64,000 nucleotides of DNA, taken from Limnohabitans sp. Hippo3. GTDB taxonomy: Bacteria; Pseudomonadota; Gammaproteobacteria; Burkholderiales; Burkholderiaceae_C. This document shows, piece by piece, positions 51,497 through 60,664 of this stretch. The position numbers and the translations under genes were made by a program. The notes under the pieces are model-generated. The model made no database searches and was not told the origin of the DNA. It was given only the letters and a program-made list of their open reading frames with translations. Within the stretch, counting starts at the first letter, position 1; each line of letters starts with the position of its first letter. The stretch is from assembly GCF_003063665.1 (NCBI RefSeq), contig NZ_NESF01000004.1:62001-126000 (forward strand). Direction: 5' to 3'.

Positions 51497-52460
51497 ACGC
51501 TTTCAATTCGGGGGGTAAATCGGCCTGCAGGGCGACACGCTCGGCAGTCACCGGGTGGTTGAACTGCAAGCGCCAGGCATGCAAAAACATGCGTTTGAGG
51601 CCTGGGCTGGCGGACGGCTTCTGGAGTTGGCGATTCCACTCGAAATCGCCGTACTTGTCATCGCCCGCGATCGGATGCCCTTGCGAGGCCAGGTGCACCC
51701 GGATCTGGTGGGTGCGTCCGGTCTTGATGGTGACCTCCAACAAAGTGGCGCCAGGCAAGCGCTGCGCCATTTTGACCAAGGTGATCGAACGCATGCCGTC
51801 CAGGTCTTCAGGGGTGGTGACCCTGACCCGACGCTCACCGTCAGGCAGCAAAAACTTGTGCAGCGGCTGGTCGATCACCTTGAGTTTGGCGGGCCAGTCG
51901 CCCTTGACCAGCGCCAAATAGGTCTTGCCCGTTTCACGCTCACGGAACTGGTCTTGCAGGTGCTTCAGGGCGCTGCGCTTTTTGGCCACCAGCAAAATCC
52001 CGCTGGTGTCGCGGTCCAGCCGATGCACCAATTCCAGCAGCTTGGCCTGGGGTCGGGCTTGGCGCAGCTGCTCAATCACGCCAAAACTCACCCCCGAGCC
52101 GCCATGCACCGCCACCCCGGCCGGTTTGTCAATCGCCATCAGGCTGTCGTCTTCCAAAAGCACCGGAAATTCACGCCCAGGCGCTGGGCGCTCGGCTTTT
52201 TCGGCGACTTTTTCAGAAATACGCACGGGCGGCAAACGCACCTCGTCGCCGTTTTCGACCCGGGTCTCGGCCGACGCACGGCCTTTGTTGATGCGCACTT
52301 CGCCGCTGCGGATGATGCGGTAGACGTGGGTTTTGGGCACACCCTTCAAGTGACGCATCAAAAAGTTGTCCAATCGCTGCCCGGCCGACTCCTCGTCCAC
52401 CAACAACCATTTGACGGCGGGCGTCGCAGCAGCGGACTTGGACCCTATAATGTGATTCAC
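51459..52460 (-). CDS. rluC: 23S rRNA pseudouridine(955/2504/2580) synthase
   Basis: A 333-residue RluA-family enzyme. The N-terminal S4 RNA-binding domain is GQRLDNFLMRHLKGVPKTHVYRIIRSGEVRINKGR, about 26-60. The catalytic Asp is in LLELVHRLDRDTSGILLVAKK. KTGRTHQIRVHLASQGHPIAGDDKYG completes the fold. The start is GTG 52460 (VNHIIGSKSA); an open frame further upstream has no signal. It is divergent from rne, as in E. coli, with about 600 bp between the genes. Confidence 0.95.
   Translation of the reverse strand: MNHIIGSKSAAATPAVKWLLVDEESAGQRLDNFLMRHLKGVPKTHVYRIIRSGEVRINKGRASAETRVENGDEVRLPPVRISEKVAEKAERPAPGREFPVLLEDDSLMAIDKPAGVAVHGGSGVSFGVIEQLRQARPQAKLLELVHRLDRDTSGILLVAKKRSALKHLQDQFRERETGKTYLALVKGDWPAKLKVIDQPLHKFLLPDGERRVRVTTPEDLDGMRSITLVKMAQRLPGATLLEVTIKTGRTHQIRVHLASQGHPIAGDDKYGDFEWNRQLQKPSASPGLKRMFLHAWRLQFNHPVTAERVALQADLPPELKAYVDHAPLQTPPV
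52423..52451 (+). promoter_or_regulatory. Probable rne promoter
   Basis: A perfect TATAAT at 52446-52451 on the plus strand. A 17-bp spacer leads back to a poor -35 (GTCGCA, 52423-52428). The box overlaps the 5' end of rluC on the other strand. If used, the rne leader would be about 600 nt. Confidence 0.5.
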
Positions 52461-53055
52461 TGGCAATTGGCTGTAAGTGGTTGATTCAAATGGAAATGAA
52501 TTCCTGAAGAACTGGAGTTTAGTCCACCACCACCGCGTCAAACCAGATGGTCGATGCCACCCCCGGCACGATTTGCAGACTGAAGGCCAGCGCCGACAGT
52601 GGCCAATCGCCCCGGAGGTTGGGCCGACGCCCTGAAAACCCAGATACGGAATACCCCAAGTCCAGCAGCCCCAACATGGCTGTTGGACGGATCAAAGCGA
52701 GATGGTTGTGTTGTTCGGAACTTTGCTGATGTGCTTGGAGTGGCTCACGAAGCCATTCTGCACAGTCACGCCTCGTGCCGGGCAGTTGGTCCTGGACACC
52801 GGGGGAAGCCCCCGGCAGTGGACGAATGCTTGCACGCCTTTCCCCTCGCCCCATCCACGCGCCACGATCCCCATTCCTGTGCTCACGCACAGCTGAATGG
52901 CGATCACCTTCGGCAATTCCCTTCGTTTCAGGCGTCAGCTCCGGCAACGGAGGCTTTGAGATTCCCAGGAATCCAGAGCCAGTTGTGTAAACAGGTTCCA
53001 GACAGCAGGCATTTTTCTGCACTGGGGCCAATGCTGACAAGAGAAGGAACGCATC
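52458..53055 (+). promoter_or_regulatory. Long 5' untranslated leader of rne
   Basis: The approximately 600 bp between the putative rne promoter and its ATG contain no supported gene on either strand. Several hairpins can be seen; the clearest is CCGGGGG-aag-CCCCCGG at 52799-52815. In E. coli the 361-nt rne leader folds into hairpins through which RNase E shortens its own mRNA, and rne/rluC are divergent there too. The same arrangement here suggests similar feedback; the sequence is not recognisably alike by eye. Confidence 0.5.
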
Positions 53056-56000
53056 ATGAAACGGATGCTGATCAACGCCACGCAAGCTGAAGAGCGCCGC
53101 CTGGCCATCGTCGATGGACAAAAACTCCTCGACTACGAAATCGAAATAGAAGGCCGCGAACAGCGCAAGGGCAACATCTACCAAGCGGTGGTGACCCGCG
53201 TCGAGCCCTCGCTCGAAGCCTGCTTTGTGGACTACGGCGAAGACCGCCACGGCTTTTTGCCCTTCAAGGAAATCTCGCGCCAATACTTTGCCGAAGGCGT
53301 GTCCGTCAGCCAGGCCCGCATCCAGGACGTCATCAAAGAAGGCCAGTCCCTCTTGGTGCAGGTCGAGAAAGAAGAGCGCGGCAACAAAGGCGCAGCGCTC
53401 ACCACCTTCGTCAGCCTGGCTGGTCGTTATGTGGTGCTCATGCCCAACAACCCCCGTGGTGGTGGCGTCAGCCGCCGCATCGAGGGCGACGACCGCGCAG
53501 AGCTCAAAGAAGCCATGGACCAGCTGGAGTACCCCAAGGGAATGTCGATCATTGCGCGTACCGCAGGCATCGGCCGCTCCGCGCCCGAGCTGCAGTGGGA
53601 CCTGAACTATTTGCTCAAGCTCTGGAGCGCCATCGATGGCGCCTCCAAAGGCGGCAAGGGTGCCTTCCTGATTTACCAGGAATCCTCGCTGGTCATCCGC
53701 GCGATTCGTGACTATTTCAACAACGACATCGGCGACATCCTGATCGACACCGACGACATCTACGACCAGGCTCAGCAGTTCATGAGCCACGTGATGCCCG
53801 AATTTGCGCCCCGCGTGAAACGCTACCGCGACGACGCGCCGCTGTTCAGCCGTTTCCAGATCGAGCACCAGATCGAATCGGCCTATGCCCGCACGGTGCA
53901 ACTGCCTTCGGGTGGCGCCATCGTGATCGACCACACCGAAGCCTTGGTGTCGGTCGACGTCAACTCCGCCCGCGCCATCAAGGGCGGTGACATCGAGGAA
54001 ACCGCTACCCGCACCAACCTGGAAGCCGCCGACGAAGTGGCCCGCCAGATGCGCTTGCGCGACCTCGGTGGCCTGATCGTGATCGACTTCATCGACATGG
54101 AAGAGTCGAAAAACCGCCGCGAGGTGGAAAACCGCCTGCGCGACGCCTTGCGCCAGGACCGTGCACGCGTGCAGTTCGGCACCATCAGCAAATTCGGCCT
54201 CATGGAAATGAGCCGCCAGCGCTTGAAGCCTGCCCTGTCTGAAGGTGCGTCCATCCCCTGCCCCCGCTGCGGCGGCGCGGGCCACATCCGTGACACCGAA
54301 AGCTCGGCATTGCAGATCCTGCGCATCATCCAGGAAGAGTCCATGAAGGACAACAGCGCCGCCGTGCACGCGCAAGTGCCCGTCGAAGTGGCCTCCTTCC
54401 TGCTAAACGAAAAGCGCTCCGAGATCGCCAAGATCGAACTGCAGCAACGCATCAACGTGCTGCTGGTGCCCAACAAGTCGCTGGAAACCCCGCACTACAA
54501 ACTCGAGCGCCTGAAGCACGACGACCCGCGCCTGGACCGCATCGAAGCCAGCTACAAGATGGCCGAAGAGATCGAAGATGCAACCACCGTCACGCGCCGT
54601 TCGCAAGAGCCCACCAACAAGCAAACGCCTGTCATCAAGGGCGTGTTGCCCGATGCACCTGCGCCGATTGCCCCGGTCAAGCCCGAAGCCCCGGTGGCTG
54701 CGGCCAAGCCTGCACGCAAAGCCGCAGCAGCCCCCGTGGTCGCTCCAGCAGCCTCCGGCGGTTTCTTTGGCTGGTTGAAAAACCTGTTCGGTGGCAGCGC
54801 CCCTGAAGCAGCCCCCGCAACTGTGGGCAAGAAAGACGACAAAGCACGCGAAGGCCGCAACGGCGAGCGCCGCAACGAGGCCCGCGAAGGTGGCCGCGAT
54901 GGCGAACGACGTGAAGGTGGCCGTGACGGCCGCCGTGGTGGACGCGATGGCCGCCGTGGCGAGCGCAGCGAAAACGCCACAAGCGAAGTCCGCGCACCCC
55001 GCGAAGGTGGTCGTCGTGGTGAAGGCCGCGGCGAGGCACGTGCCGAAGGTCGAAACGAATTACGTGAAGGCGAAGCCCGCCCCGCACGCGGCGAACGCGC
55101 TGAGCGGGGTGAGCGCGCAGAACGTCCTGCAGGCGAGCGCGCACCGCGCGAAGGCCGCCGCGACGGTCGTGGCGAGAACCGCAATGAAGGCAGAAACGAA
55201 GGCCGCAGCGATGCAACACCCGAGTTGAACGCCGATGGCACTGAAGTGCGCAGCGAGCGTGCACCCCGTGGCGAAGGCCGTGGTGAGGGGCGCCGCGAGC
55301 GTGGCGAGCGCAACGGTGAAGGCCGTCGTGAGCGCGGCGAACGCGGTGGTGAACGCCGCCCAGCAGACGCTGCAGCCAGCGATGCCCAGGCTGCTGAGAC
55401 CGAGGTGATCACCGCCGAAGGACAAGAAGGCAACGCGACGCAAGAAGGCGGTGCGCCGTCTGAGAACAACGGCGAGCGCCGTGAACGCCGCTCTCGTGAC
55501 CGCTACGGCCGTGACCGCCGCGAACGTGCTGGCGAACCCCGCCAGGACAACCTGGGCGAAGAAGCTCAAAGCAACCTGAATGCCGACTCAGCCACCGCAC
55601 CCAGCGCAGAAACCACGGCTGAAGACCGGCCAGCGCCACGCTCGTACTTTGAACGTGCACAGCAAGCTGCTGCAGCGCCCGTTGCTGCCGCAGCCGAAGC
55701 CCAGTCCGCCAGCACCGAAGCGCCCGCAGCACCTGTGGTCACAGCTTCGGCTGTGTCTGCTCCGGTTGAGGCCCCAGCAGCCCCCGCAGCCGCTCCTGTG
55801 GTGGTCACGCCGCCCGCAGCACCTGCTGCGGCACCCCAAGCGGCTGCACGCACGGGTCTGCCTTCCGTGGCGAACTACACCCTGGAAATCGACAGCTTGC
55901 AGCAAGTGGCGCAAAGCTCTGGCTTGATTTGGGTGAACTCTGACGCCGCCAAAGTGGCCGCTGTCCAGGCTGCCATTGCCGCTGAACCCCAACCGGTTCG

Positions 56001-56100
56001 CGTGCCACGCGAGCGTCCGCCCGCTGTGGTGCTGGACGAGGGCCCGCTGGTGTTGGTGGAAACACGCAAAGACCTGAAAGACATGAACTTGCCTTTCTGA
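53056..56100 (+). CDS. rne: Ribonuclease E
   Basis: A 1014-residue endoribonuclease and scaffold of RNA decay. The S1 domain is at about 38-120 ([23 protein letters not shown]). The DNase I-like catalytic core has Asp residues in [22 protein letters not shown] and [12 protein letters not shown]. The Zn-link is CPRCGGAG near 402-409. After residue 540 the protein is low-complexity. An amphipathic [13 protein letters not shown] near 567-580 resembles the membrane-targeting helix, followed by some 250 residues of Arg/Glu/Gly repeats ([17 protein letters not shown]) and an Ala/Pro region. The C-terminus ends [25 protein letters not shown] precedes the ATG. Confidence 0.96.
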   Translation: MKRMLINATQAEERRLAIVDGQKLLDYEIEIEGREQRKGNIYQAVVTRVEPSLEACFVDYGEDRHGFLPFKEISRQYFAEGVSVSQARIQDVIKEGQSLLVQVEKEERGNKGAALTTFVSLAGRYVVLMPNNPRGGGVSRRIEGDDRAELKEAMDQLEYPKGMSIIARTAGIGRSAPELQWDLNYLLKLWSAIDGASKGGKGAFLIYQESSLVIRAIRDYFNNDIGDILIDTDDIYDQAQQFMSHVMPEFAPRVKRYRDDAPLFSRFQIEHQIESAYARTVQLPSGGAIVIDHTEALVSVDVNSARAIKGGDIEETATRTNLEAADEVARQMRLRDLGGLIVIDFIDMEESKNRREVENRLRDALRQDRARVQFGTISKFGLMEMSRQRLKPALSEGASIPCPRCGGAGHIRDTESSALQILRIIQEESMKDNSAAVHAQVPVEVASFLLNEKRSEIAKIELQQRINVLLVPNKSLETPHYKLERLKHDDPRLDRIEASYKMAEEIEDATTVTRRSQEPTNKQTPVIKGVLPDAPAPIAPVKPEAPVAAAKPARKAAAAPVVAPAASGGFFGWLKNLFGGSAPEAAPATVGKKDDKAREGRNGERRNEAREGGRDGERREGGRDGRRGGRDGRRGERSENATSEVRAPREGGRRGEGRGEARAEGRNELREGEARPARGERAERGERAERPAGERAPREGRRDGRGENRNEGRNEGRSDATPELNADGTEVRSERAPRGEGRGEGRRERGERNGEGRRERGERGGERRPADAAASDAQAAETEVITAEGQEGNATQEGGAPSENNGERRERRSRDRYGRDRRERAGEPRQDNLGEEAQSNLNADSATAPSAETTAEDRPAPRSYFERAQQAAAAPVAAAAEAQSASTEAPAAPVVTASAVSAPVEAPAAPAAAPVVVTPPAAPAAAPQAAARTGLPSVANYTLEIDSLQQVAQSSGLIWVNSDAAKVAAVQAAIAAEPQPVRVPRERPPAVVLDEGPLVLVETRKDLKDMNLPF

Positions 56101-56110
56101 TCCACGGGTC

Positions 56111-56142
56111 AAAAAAACCGGGCGATTTGCCCGGTTTTTTTT
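56111..56142 (+). terminator. Terminator after rne
   Basis: AAAAAACCGGGC-gattt-GCCCGGTTTTTTTT: a strong stem with eight T, ten bp past the rne stop. The left A-run would allow action on the other strand too. Confidence 0.9.
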
Positions 56143-56228
56143 CGCCTGTGCCCCGCGAGCTTGGGGTTCACAGGCATGGAAACTCGGTCAAGCCGGGTGT
56201 GGCCGAGTCGGGCGGAATGAGCTGCTTG

Positions 56229-56399
56229 TGTCATGCCCGCGAGCGCGGGCATCCATCGCACACGGGGCCAGGGGGCACGGGCCCTCACTCAGACTTGTCA
56301 TACCCGCGAAGGCGGGTATCCATGTTGGCTTGACCACACAGCCCAGCAATCGCACTGCAGGCACACACGGGTGGATACCCGGTCAAGCCGTGTATGACA
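56229..56399. repeat. Three REP-like palindromes between rne and hemY
   Basis: TGTCATGCCCGC-gagc-GCGGGCATCCA (56229-56255) and TGTCATACCCGC-gaag-GCGGGTATCCA (56296-56322) are perfect members of the family. TGGATACCCG-gtcaagc-CGTGTATGACA (56372-56399) is an imperfect inverted copy. They occupy the roughly 300-bp gap between the converging rne and hemY genes, which otherwise holds nothing I can support. Confidence 0.8.
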
Positions 56400-56446
56400 A
56401 AGCAAGAAGCCCGGTGGACTGGGCCAGGCCGCTTGGGCGTGGGCTC

Positions 56447-57742
56447 TCAGGGCTGCGCCACCAGGGCGGCCTGTTTCCAGGCGGCCGTGGCCGCTGCGGG
56501 CTCCTGCCGCTGCTCGGCCAATTCGGCCAAAGCGCACCAAGCGCTGCGTTGGAGTACAGGCGCCTGCAAACCCTTGACAGCTTGCGACAACAGGCCTTGC
56601 GCCTTGCCCCACAGCTGGTGACGCAAGCACAGCATACCGGCCAGGTACTGCCAGCGCGCATCCTGCGGATGGGCTAGCTGGGCCGCCTCCACCCGGGCCA
56701 ACCATTGGCGCGCATCGCTGGTTTGCGCATCGGCCAACGCCGCGTCCAAGGCTTGCACCATGCGCGCTAGCTGATCGGGTGTCCAGCTGGATGAAAGAGA
56801 CTGCAAAGCCCCCCAAACAGGCTGCAACCACTGCCTGGCCATGACCGCTGAGCCACCCACAGCCAGCAGTCGCCAGGCGGCCTCGGCGGCCAGATCGGGC
56901 ATTTCACGTTGGGCCGCACTCAAGCCCAACCACAAACGCTGCACGCCATCTGCATCGTGCGTGTGCGACAGCCACTCCAGTATCAAGCTGCGCACCAGAC
57001 TGTTGGCGGTGGCTGGCGTGAAGGCCCGATGCTTGGCCAGCAAAAGTGCCGTGTCCAGCGCCTGAGCAGGTTGCCCGGCCAGGCGGGCGGCCTTGAGCTG
57101 CAGCCGCATGGCCACCATGCGGCGGGCTGTCGCAGGGGGCAAGGACTGCAAAAGTTCCAGACTGCCGGCAGCATCACGGTCATCCAGCAGCCAGCGCGCG
57201 GCGCGAAGCTGGGCGCCTTCGGTCAAGGTCTGGCGCTCGGCCGATGGCCCGCTGCGCGCGGCTTCCAGCGCCGACTGCCCATGGCCTTGTCGCAGATCGC
57301 GGTCCTGCAAAGCGTGGGCCGACTCGGCCACCATGATGTGCGCCACGGTGCGCAAAGAAACCGCATGGTCCAGCTCCAGTCCCGCATCGCGCAGCAACGC
57401 TTCTTTTTCCAGCGCCATTTGCGCGGCCTTGCGGGCCCGCAAAAAACGCCCGGCCATGAACTGGCTGATGGATTCCAGCAGGGCGGCATGGGTAGCCCGT
57501 TCTTTTTGCTGCATGCGCCAGCGTCTGGCTTGCTGAGGCAAAGACAACAAAGCCGACAAAGCCTGCTGGGCCAGCACCACCACCAGCACGACCAAGCCCA
57601 AAACCAGCAAAACCAGATTGAGCGACAAATCAATCCGGTACGGCGTGAGGAACAAGGTCACGGTGCCCTGGTTGTTCCCCGCCAGCCATGCCGCAGCCGC
57701 AGCCAAAGCGAACAAGCTGATGAGCCAAAGTGCTGCACGCAT
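56447..57742 (-). CDS. hemY: HemY-type haem biosynthesis-associated membrane protein
   Basis: A 431-residue inner-membrane protein with TPR-like repeats, the proteobacterial HemY (not protoporphyrinogen oxidase). Two N-terminal membrane helices (about 3-20 and 40-62) flank NNQGTVTLFLTPYRIDLSLN. A helical-repeat domain follows with LRDAGLELDHAV, ARWLLDDRDAAGSLELLQSL and QYLAGMLCLRHQLWGKAQGLL. The exact role in tetrapyrrole synthesis is unproven. It is last in the hemC-hemD-hemX-hemY series. Confidence 0.88.
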   Translation of the reverse strand: MRAALWLISLFALAAAAAWLAGNNQGTVTLFLTPYRIDLSLNLVLLVLGLVVLVVVLAQQALSALLSLPQQARRWRMQQKERATHAALLESISQFMAGRFLRARKAAQMALEKEALLRDAGLELDHAVSLRTVAHIMVAESAHALQDRDLRQGHGQSALEAARSGPSAERQTLTEGAQLRAARWLLDDRDAAGSLELLQSLPPATARRMVAMRLQLKAARLAGQPAQALDTALLLAKHRAFTPATANSLVRSLILEWLSHTHDADGVQRLWLGLSAAQREMPDLAAEAAWRLLAVGGSAVMARQWLQPVWGALQSLSSSWTPDQLARMVQALDAALADAQTSDARQWLARVEAAQLAHPQDARWQYLAGMLCLRHQLWGKAQGLLSQAVKGLQAPVLQRSAWCALAELAEQRQEPAAATAAWKQAALVAQP

Positions 57743-57749
57743 GCGGACC

Positions 57750-58775
57750 TTACCTTCCGGCCGCCGCCGTGGCCAGGGCCGTCAAGGAACCCTCCAGGCG
57801 TGGCGTTTCACTGGCTTTCAACTGCACCGCGGATTGGTCCAGCAACTGCAGCATCTGGGTGGTCTTGCGAGAAGACCCGTCGGCATAGCGGCGCACGATC
57901 ACCGCCGCAGACGCCAGGTCGGCACGCGCCGCATCTTTTTGCCGTGCGAGCAAACCCAGGCGGGCGTTGAGCAGTTTCAGCTTGAGGTTTTCACGCAGGA
58001 AAAACCCCTGCTCGGGTGTCAACAGGGCGGCCTCGGGTGACTCGATGCGGCTGACCCGCACCAAGCCCTTGAGCTGGTCTGCAAACTGGTTCAGACCCGC
58101 CATCCACCAGGAAGGGGCCGCGGTCTGCCCTGGGGCCAAAGAACGGTTCATGGCCGCTGCCGGCAACTCCTGGTTGGCCAGTGTCAAACCGTCGACCAAC
58201 GCCACGCCTTCGTCCAACTTGATCAACAAACCCGGCAAATCGAAGGTCTGCGCCGTGCTCAGACGCTCCAGATCTTTTTCAAGCGCCCGCAGCACCGGGG
58301 CCAGGCGCGGCTGAGCGGCCCGCTGCACGCGCGTCTGCGCCGATTTGAGCGCAGCGATCAACGGTTCGGCACTGCCCGTCAGTTGGGCCTGTTGCTGGGC
58401 CATGCGCAGCGCCGCTTCAATGTCCACCACCAGGTTTTCGTCGCGCGAACGCGACAGGCTTTGCATCAATTCTTCCAGCTGACCCCGCTGCAAAGCCACC
58501 TCGCCCAGACGGGCCTCGACCAAAGCCAAGCGGGCGGCGCTGTCCTTCACCGTTTCTTGCGCCTGCTTGGCCCACGCTTTGGCTTCCAGGGATTGCTGGC
58601 CCGCATCGGCACTTTGGCGCGCCAGTTGTTCCTGAATGCGTGCCAACTTCTGCCAGAGCAACACAGACACCAGCAAAGCCAAACCCGCCAGCGCCACAGG
58701 CAGCCAACGTAGCCAGGCGCGCCGCACCGACCTGGGTGGTGCAGAAATGGCGTCGGTCTCAGGTGTGGGTGTCAT
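57750..58775 (-). CDS. hemX: HemX-like membrane protein
   Basis: A 341-residue protein with one N-terminal membrane helix (about 23-42, WLPVALAGLALLVSVLLW). A long coiled coil (about 45-105) and a helical domain follow with NLVVDIEAALRMAQQQAQLTGS and FFLRENLKLKLLNARLGLLARQ, typical of HemX. Although sometimes named uroporphyrinogen-III methylase, it lacks a methylase fold and its function is unclear. The ATG overlaps the hemD stop (ATGA). Confidence 0.88.
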   Translation of the reverse strand: MTPTPETDAISAPPRSVRRAWLRWLPVALAGLALLVSVLLWQKLARIQEQLARQSADAGQQSLEAKAWAKQAQETVKDSAARLALVEARLGEVALQRGQLEELMQSLSRSRDENLVVDIEAALRMAQQQAQLTGSAEPLIAALKSAQTRVQRAAQPRLAPVLRALEKDLERLSTAQTFDLPGLLIKLDEGVALVDGLTLANQELPAAAMNRSLAPGQTAAPSWWMAGLNQFADQLKGLVRVSRIESPEAALLTPEQGFFLRENLKLKLLNARLGLLARQKDAARADLASAAVIVRRYADGSSRKTTQMLQLLDQSAVQLKASETPRLEGSLTALATAAAGR

Positions 58776-59596
58776 GCCAGCGATTTTATAGACTCGGCCT
58801 GCGCATCCACAGCCGCAGGCACCAGATCCACCCGCCCCCAGCCTGCTTGTTGCAAGCGCTGTGCGATGCGCGGGTGCGTGGCCAAGGCCCGCGCCTGCGC
58901 CAAAGGCAAGTCAGGACAGGCCTGCACGAGGTGTTGCGCCGCCTCGGAACTGCTGAACAGCCACGCGCGGCCCTCGCGCACAGCCTGGCGGGCACGGCTT
59001 TGCTCTGCAGGCGTCAACTCTGGGGCCTGGCGCACATAGGCCACGGCTTGTAACACCTGCAGGCCCGCGCTTTCGAGCTGCAGCGCCAGCCAATCACGCC
59101 CTGCGAGCTGCCCCCGGGCATCGGCGCCACGCACGATCAGCACCGAAGGCCTGGACGGGGAAGCCGCCACTGCGGCTTGCACCCGCTGCGCCACCAAGAC
59201 CCACAAAGCTTCCGAATCGAACTGGGGCGCGTCTTCATCGGGTGAATCGATCAGGCCCTCAGGCCAGCCCGCCGCGAGCAATGCAGCCCGGGTGCCCGGG
59301 CCGGTCGACCAGGCGCGGCAGCTGGGCATCGGCAGGCCCGCAGGCCGGGCCGCCATGAAAAAACGCACCGCATTGGCGCTGACAAACATCAGCGCCAAAT
59401 GGCCAGGCACCGCCTGCCAGACCGACTCCAGTGCCGAAGGCTCGGGCAAGGCCGCGATCTCGATCAGGGGAAACGTCTCGCAAGGCACACCCCGCGCCTG
59501 CAAGGCGTCGGCCCAAGTCTGGGCCTCACGCGCAGGACGCGTCACGATCACCCGGCAAGGGGCTGCGGCAGCAGAAATGGCAGACGCCAGCGCCAT
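58772..59596 (-). CDS. hemD: Uroporphyrinogen-III synthase
   Basis: A 274-residue enzyme closing hydroxymethylbilane to uroporphyrinogen III. The family is poorly conserved, but CRVIVTRPAREAQTWADALQ at the start, LMFVSANAVRFFM and VLIVRGADARGQLAGRDWL are typical, as is WLFSSSEAAQHLV. The ATG at 59596 is 14 bp after the hemC stop; a longer open frame inside hemC is not used. Confidence 0.93.
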   Translation of the reverse strand: MALASAISAAAAPCRVIVTRPAREAQTWADALQARGVPCETFPLIEIAALPEPSALESVWQAVPGHLALMFVSANAVRFFMAARPAGLPMPSCRAWSTGPGTRAALLAAGWPEGLIDSPDEDAPQFDSEALWVLVAQRVQAAVAASPSRPSVLIVRGADARGQLAGRDWLALQLESAGLQVLQAVAYVRQAPELTPAEQSRARQAVREGRAWLFSSSEAAQHLVQACPDLPLAQARALATHPRIAQRLQQAGWGRVDLVPAAVDAQAESIKSLA

Positions 59597-59610
59597 GTCA
59601 GCGCCAGACC

Positions 59611-60528
59611 TCAATGCGCTCCGCCGTCGCGCAAAGCCTGCGCCACACTCAGGCCCAGCGCTTCTGCGGCTTGCAAGCCCTCGGCGCTGGCCTGCGCATC
59701 GGCGGTGACCAGGGTGGTCGCGCCTTCCGGGTCGCCCCAGGCCGCTTGCAGCTTGAGCACACCCGCCTCGATGGTGGCGTGCGCGGCCAAAGGCATGGAG
59801 CAGCTGCCGCCCAGGGCGCGGCTCACCGCCCGCTCGGCCGCCACGCGCCGCCACGACGGCGCATCGGCCAGCTGCGCCAGCAGGGCACGCAAATCGGCCC
59901 GGTCGCTGCGGATTTCAATGCCCAAAGCGCCCTGCCCTGCGGCGGGCAGCATTTGGTCGGTTTCAAAAATGTGGCGAATCCGCTCGGACAAGCCCAGGCG
60001 CTTGAGGCCCGCTGCTGCGAGCACGATGCCCGCGTACTGGCCTTCGTCGAGTTTGCGCAGGCGCGTGTCCAGATTGCCGCGCAAGGGTTCGATCTTCAAA
60101 TCCGGGCGCAAGGCGCGCAGCAACACGGTGCGGCGCAGGCTCGATGTGCCGACCACCGCACCTGGCGGCAAGTCTTCCAGCCGGGCGTATTGCGGCGAGA
60201 CCCAGGCGTCACGCGGGTCTTCGCGCTCCATCACACAGGCCAACTCAAAGCCCTCGGGCATGTCCATGGGCACATCCTTGAGCGAATGCACCGCGATATC
60301 GGCGTGGCCTTCCTGCAAGGCCACTTCCAGCTCTTTAACAAACAGGCCTTTGCCGCCGACTTTGGACAGGCTGCGGTCCAGAATCTGGTCGCCCTGGGTG
60401 GTCATGCCCAGCAGCCGGACCTGGCAACCACGGGCCTCGAGCAGGGACTTGACATGTTCGGCCTGCCACAGAGCCAGGCGGCTTTCTCGGGTGGCGATGA
60501 CGATGGCGGGCTGGTGGGTCTCGGTCAC
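59611..60528 (-). CDS. hemC: Porphobilinogen deaminase (hydroxymethylbilane synthase)
   Basis: A 305-residue enzyme polymerising four porphobilinogens. [22 protein letters not shown] opens the fold. The substrate Arg/Asp region is [19 protein letters not shown], with [17 protein letters not shown]. The dipyrromethane cofactor Cys is C243 in [13 protein letters not shown]. The start is GTG 60528. It is divergent from ppc; the 136-bp gap contains an inverted repeat. Confidence 0.96.
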   Translation of the reverse strand: MTETHQPAIVIATRESRLALWQAEHVKSLLEARGCQVRLLGMTTQGDQILDRSLSKVGGKGLFVKELEVALQEGHADIAVHSLKDVPMDMPEGFELACVMEREDPRDAWVSPQYARLEDLPPGAVVGTSSLRRTVLLRALRPDLKIEPLRGNLDTRLRKLDEGQYAGIVLAAAGLKRLGLSERIRHIFETDQMLPAAGQGALGIEIRSDRADLRALLAQLADAPSWRRVAAERAVSRALGGSCSMPLAAHATIEAGVLKLQAAWGDPEGATTLVTADAQASAEGLQAAEALGLSVAQALRDGGAH

Positions 60529-60548
60529 GACGGGCTTTCTGAAAAATT

Positions 60549-60565
60549 TTTTGATCCCATCAAAA
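60549..60565. promoter_or_regulatory. Inverted repeat between hemC and ppc
   Basis: TTTTGAT-ccc-ATCAAAA is a perfect 7-bp inverted repeat, 21 bp from the hemC start and about 100 bp from ppc, in an AT-rich part of the gap. It may be an operator for either gene; no regulator can be named. Confidence 0.35.
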
Positions 60566-60664
60566 TGAAATCAATTGGTCATTTTGTCTCTCCGGGCGAT
60601 GCTAGCATGATGTCAAGGGAAATTGACACCCCCGCACAACCCCCTCCAGATCCCCGAGCACACG

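Noticed and set aside
52519-54375. Minus-strand frame crossing the rne leader and the rne 5' half
   Set aside because: Begins inside rne and follows its complement; the part in the leader has no recognisable domain or start signal.
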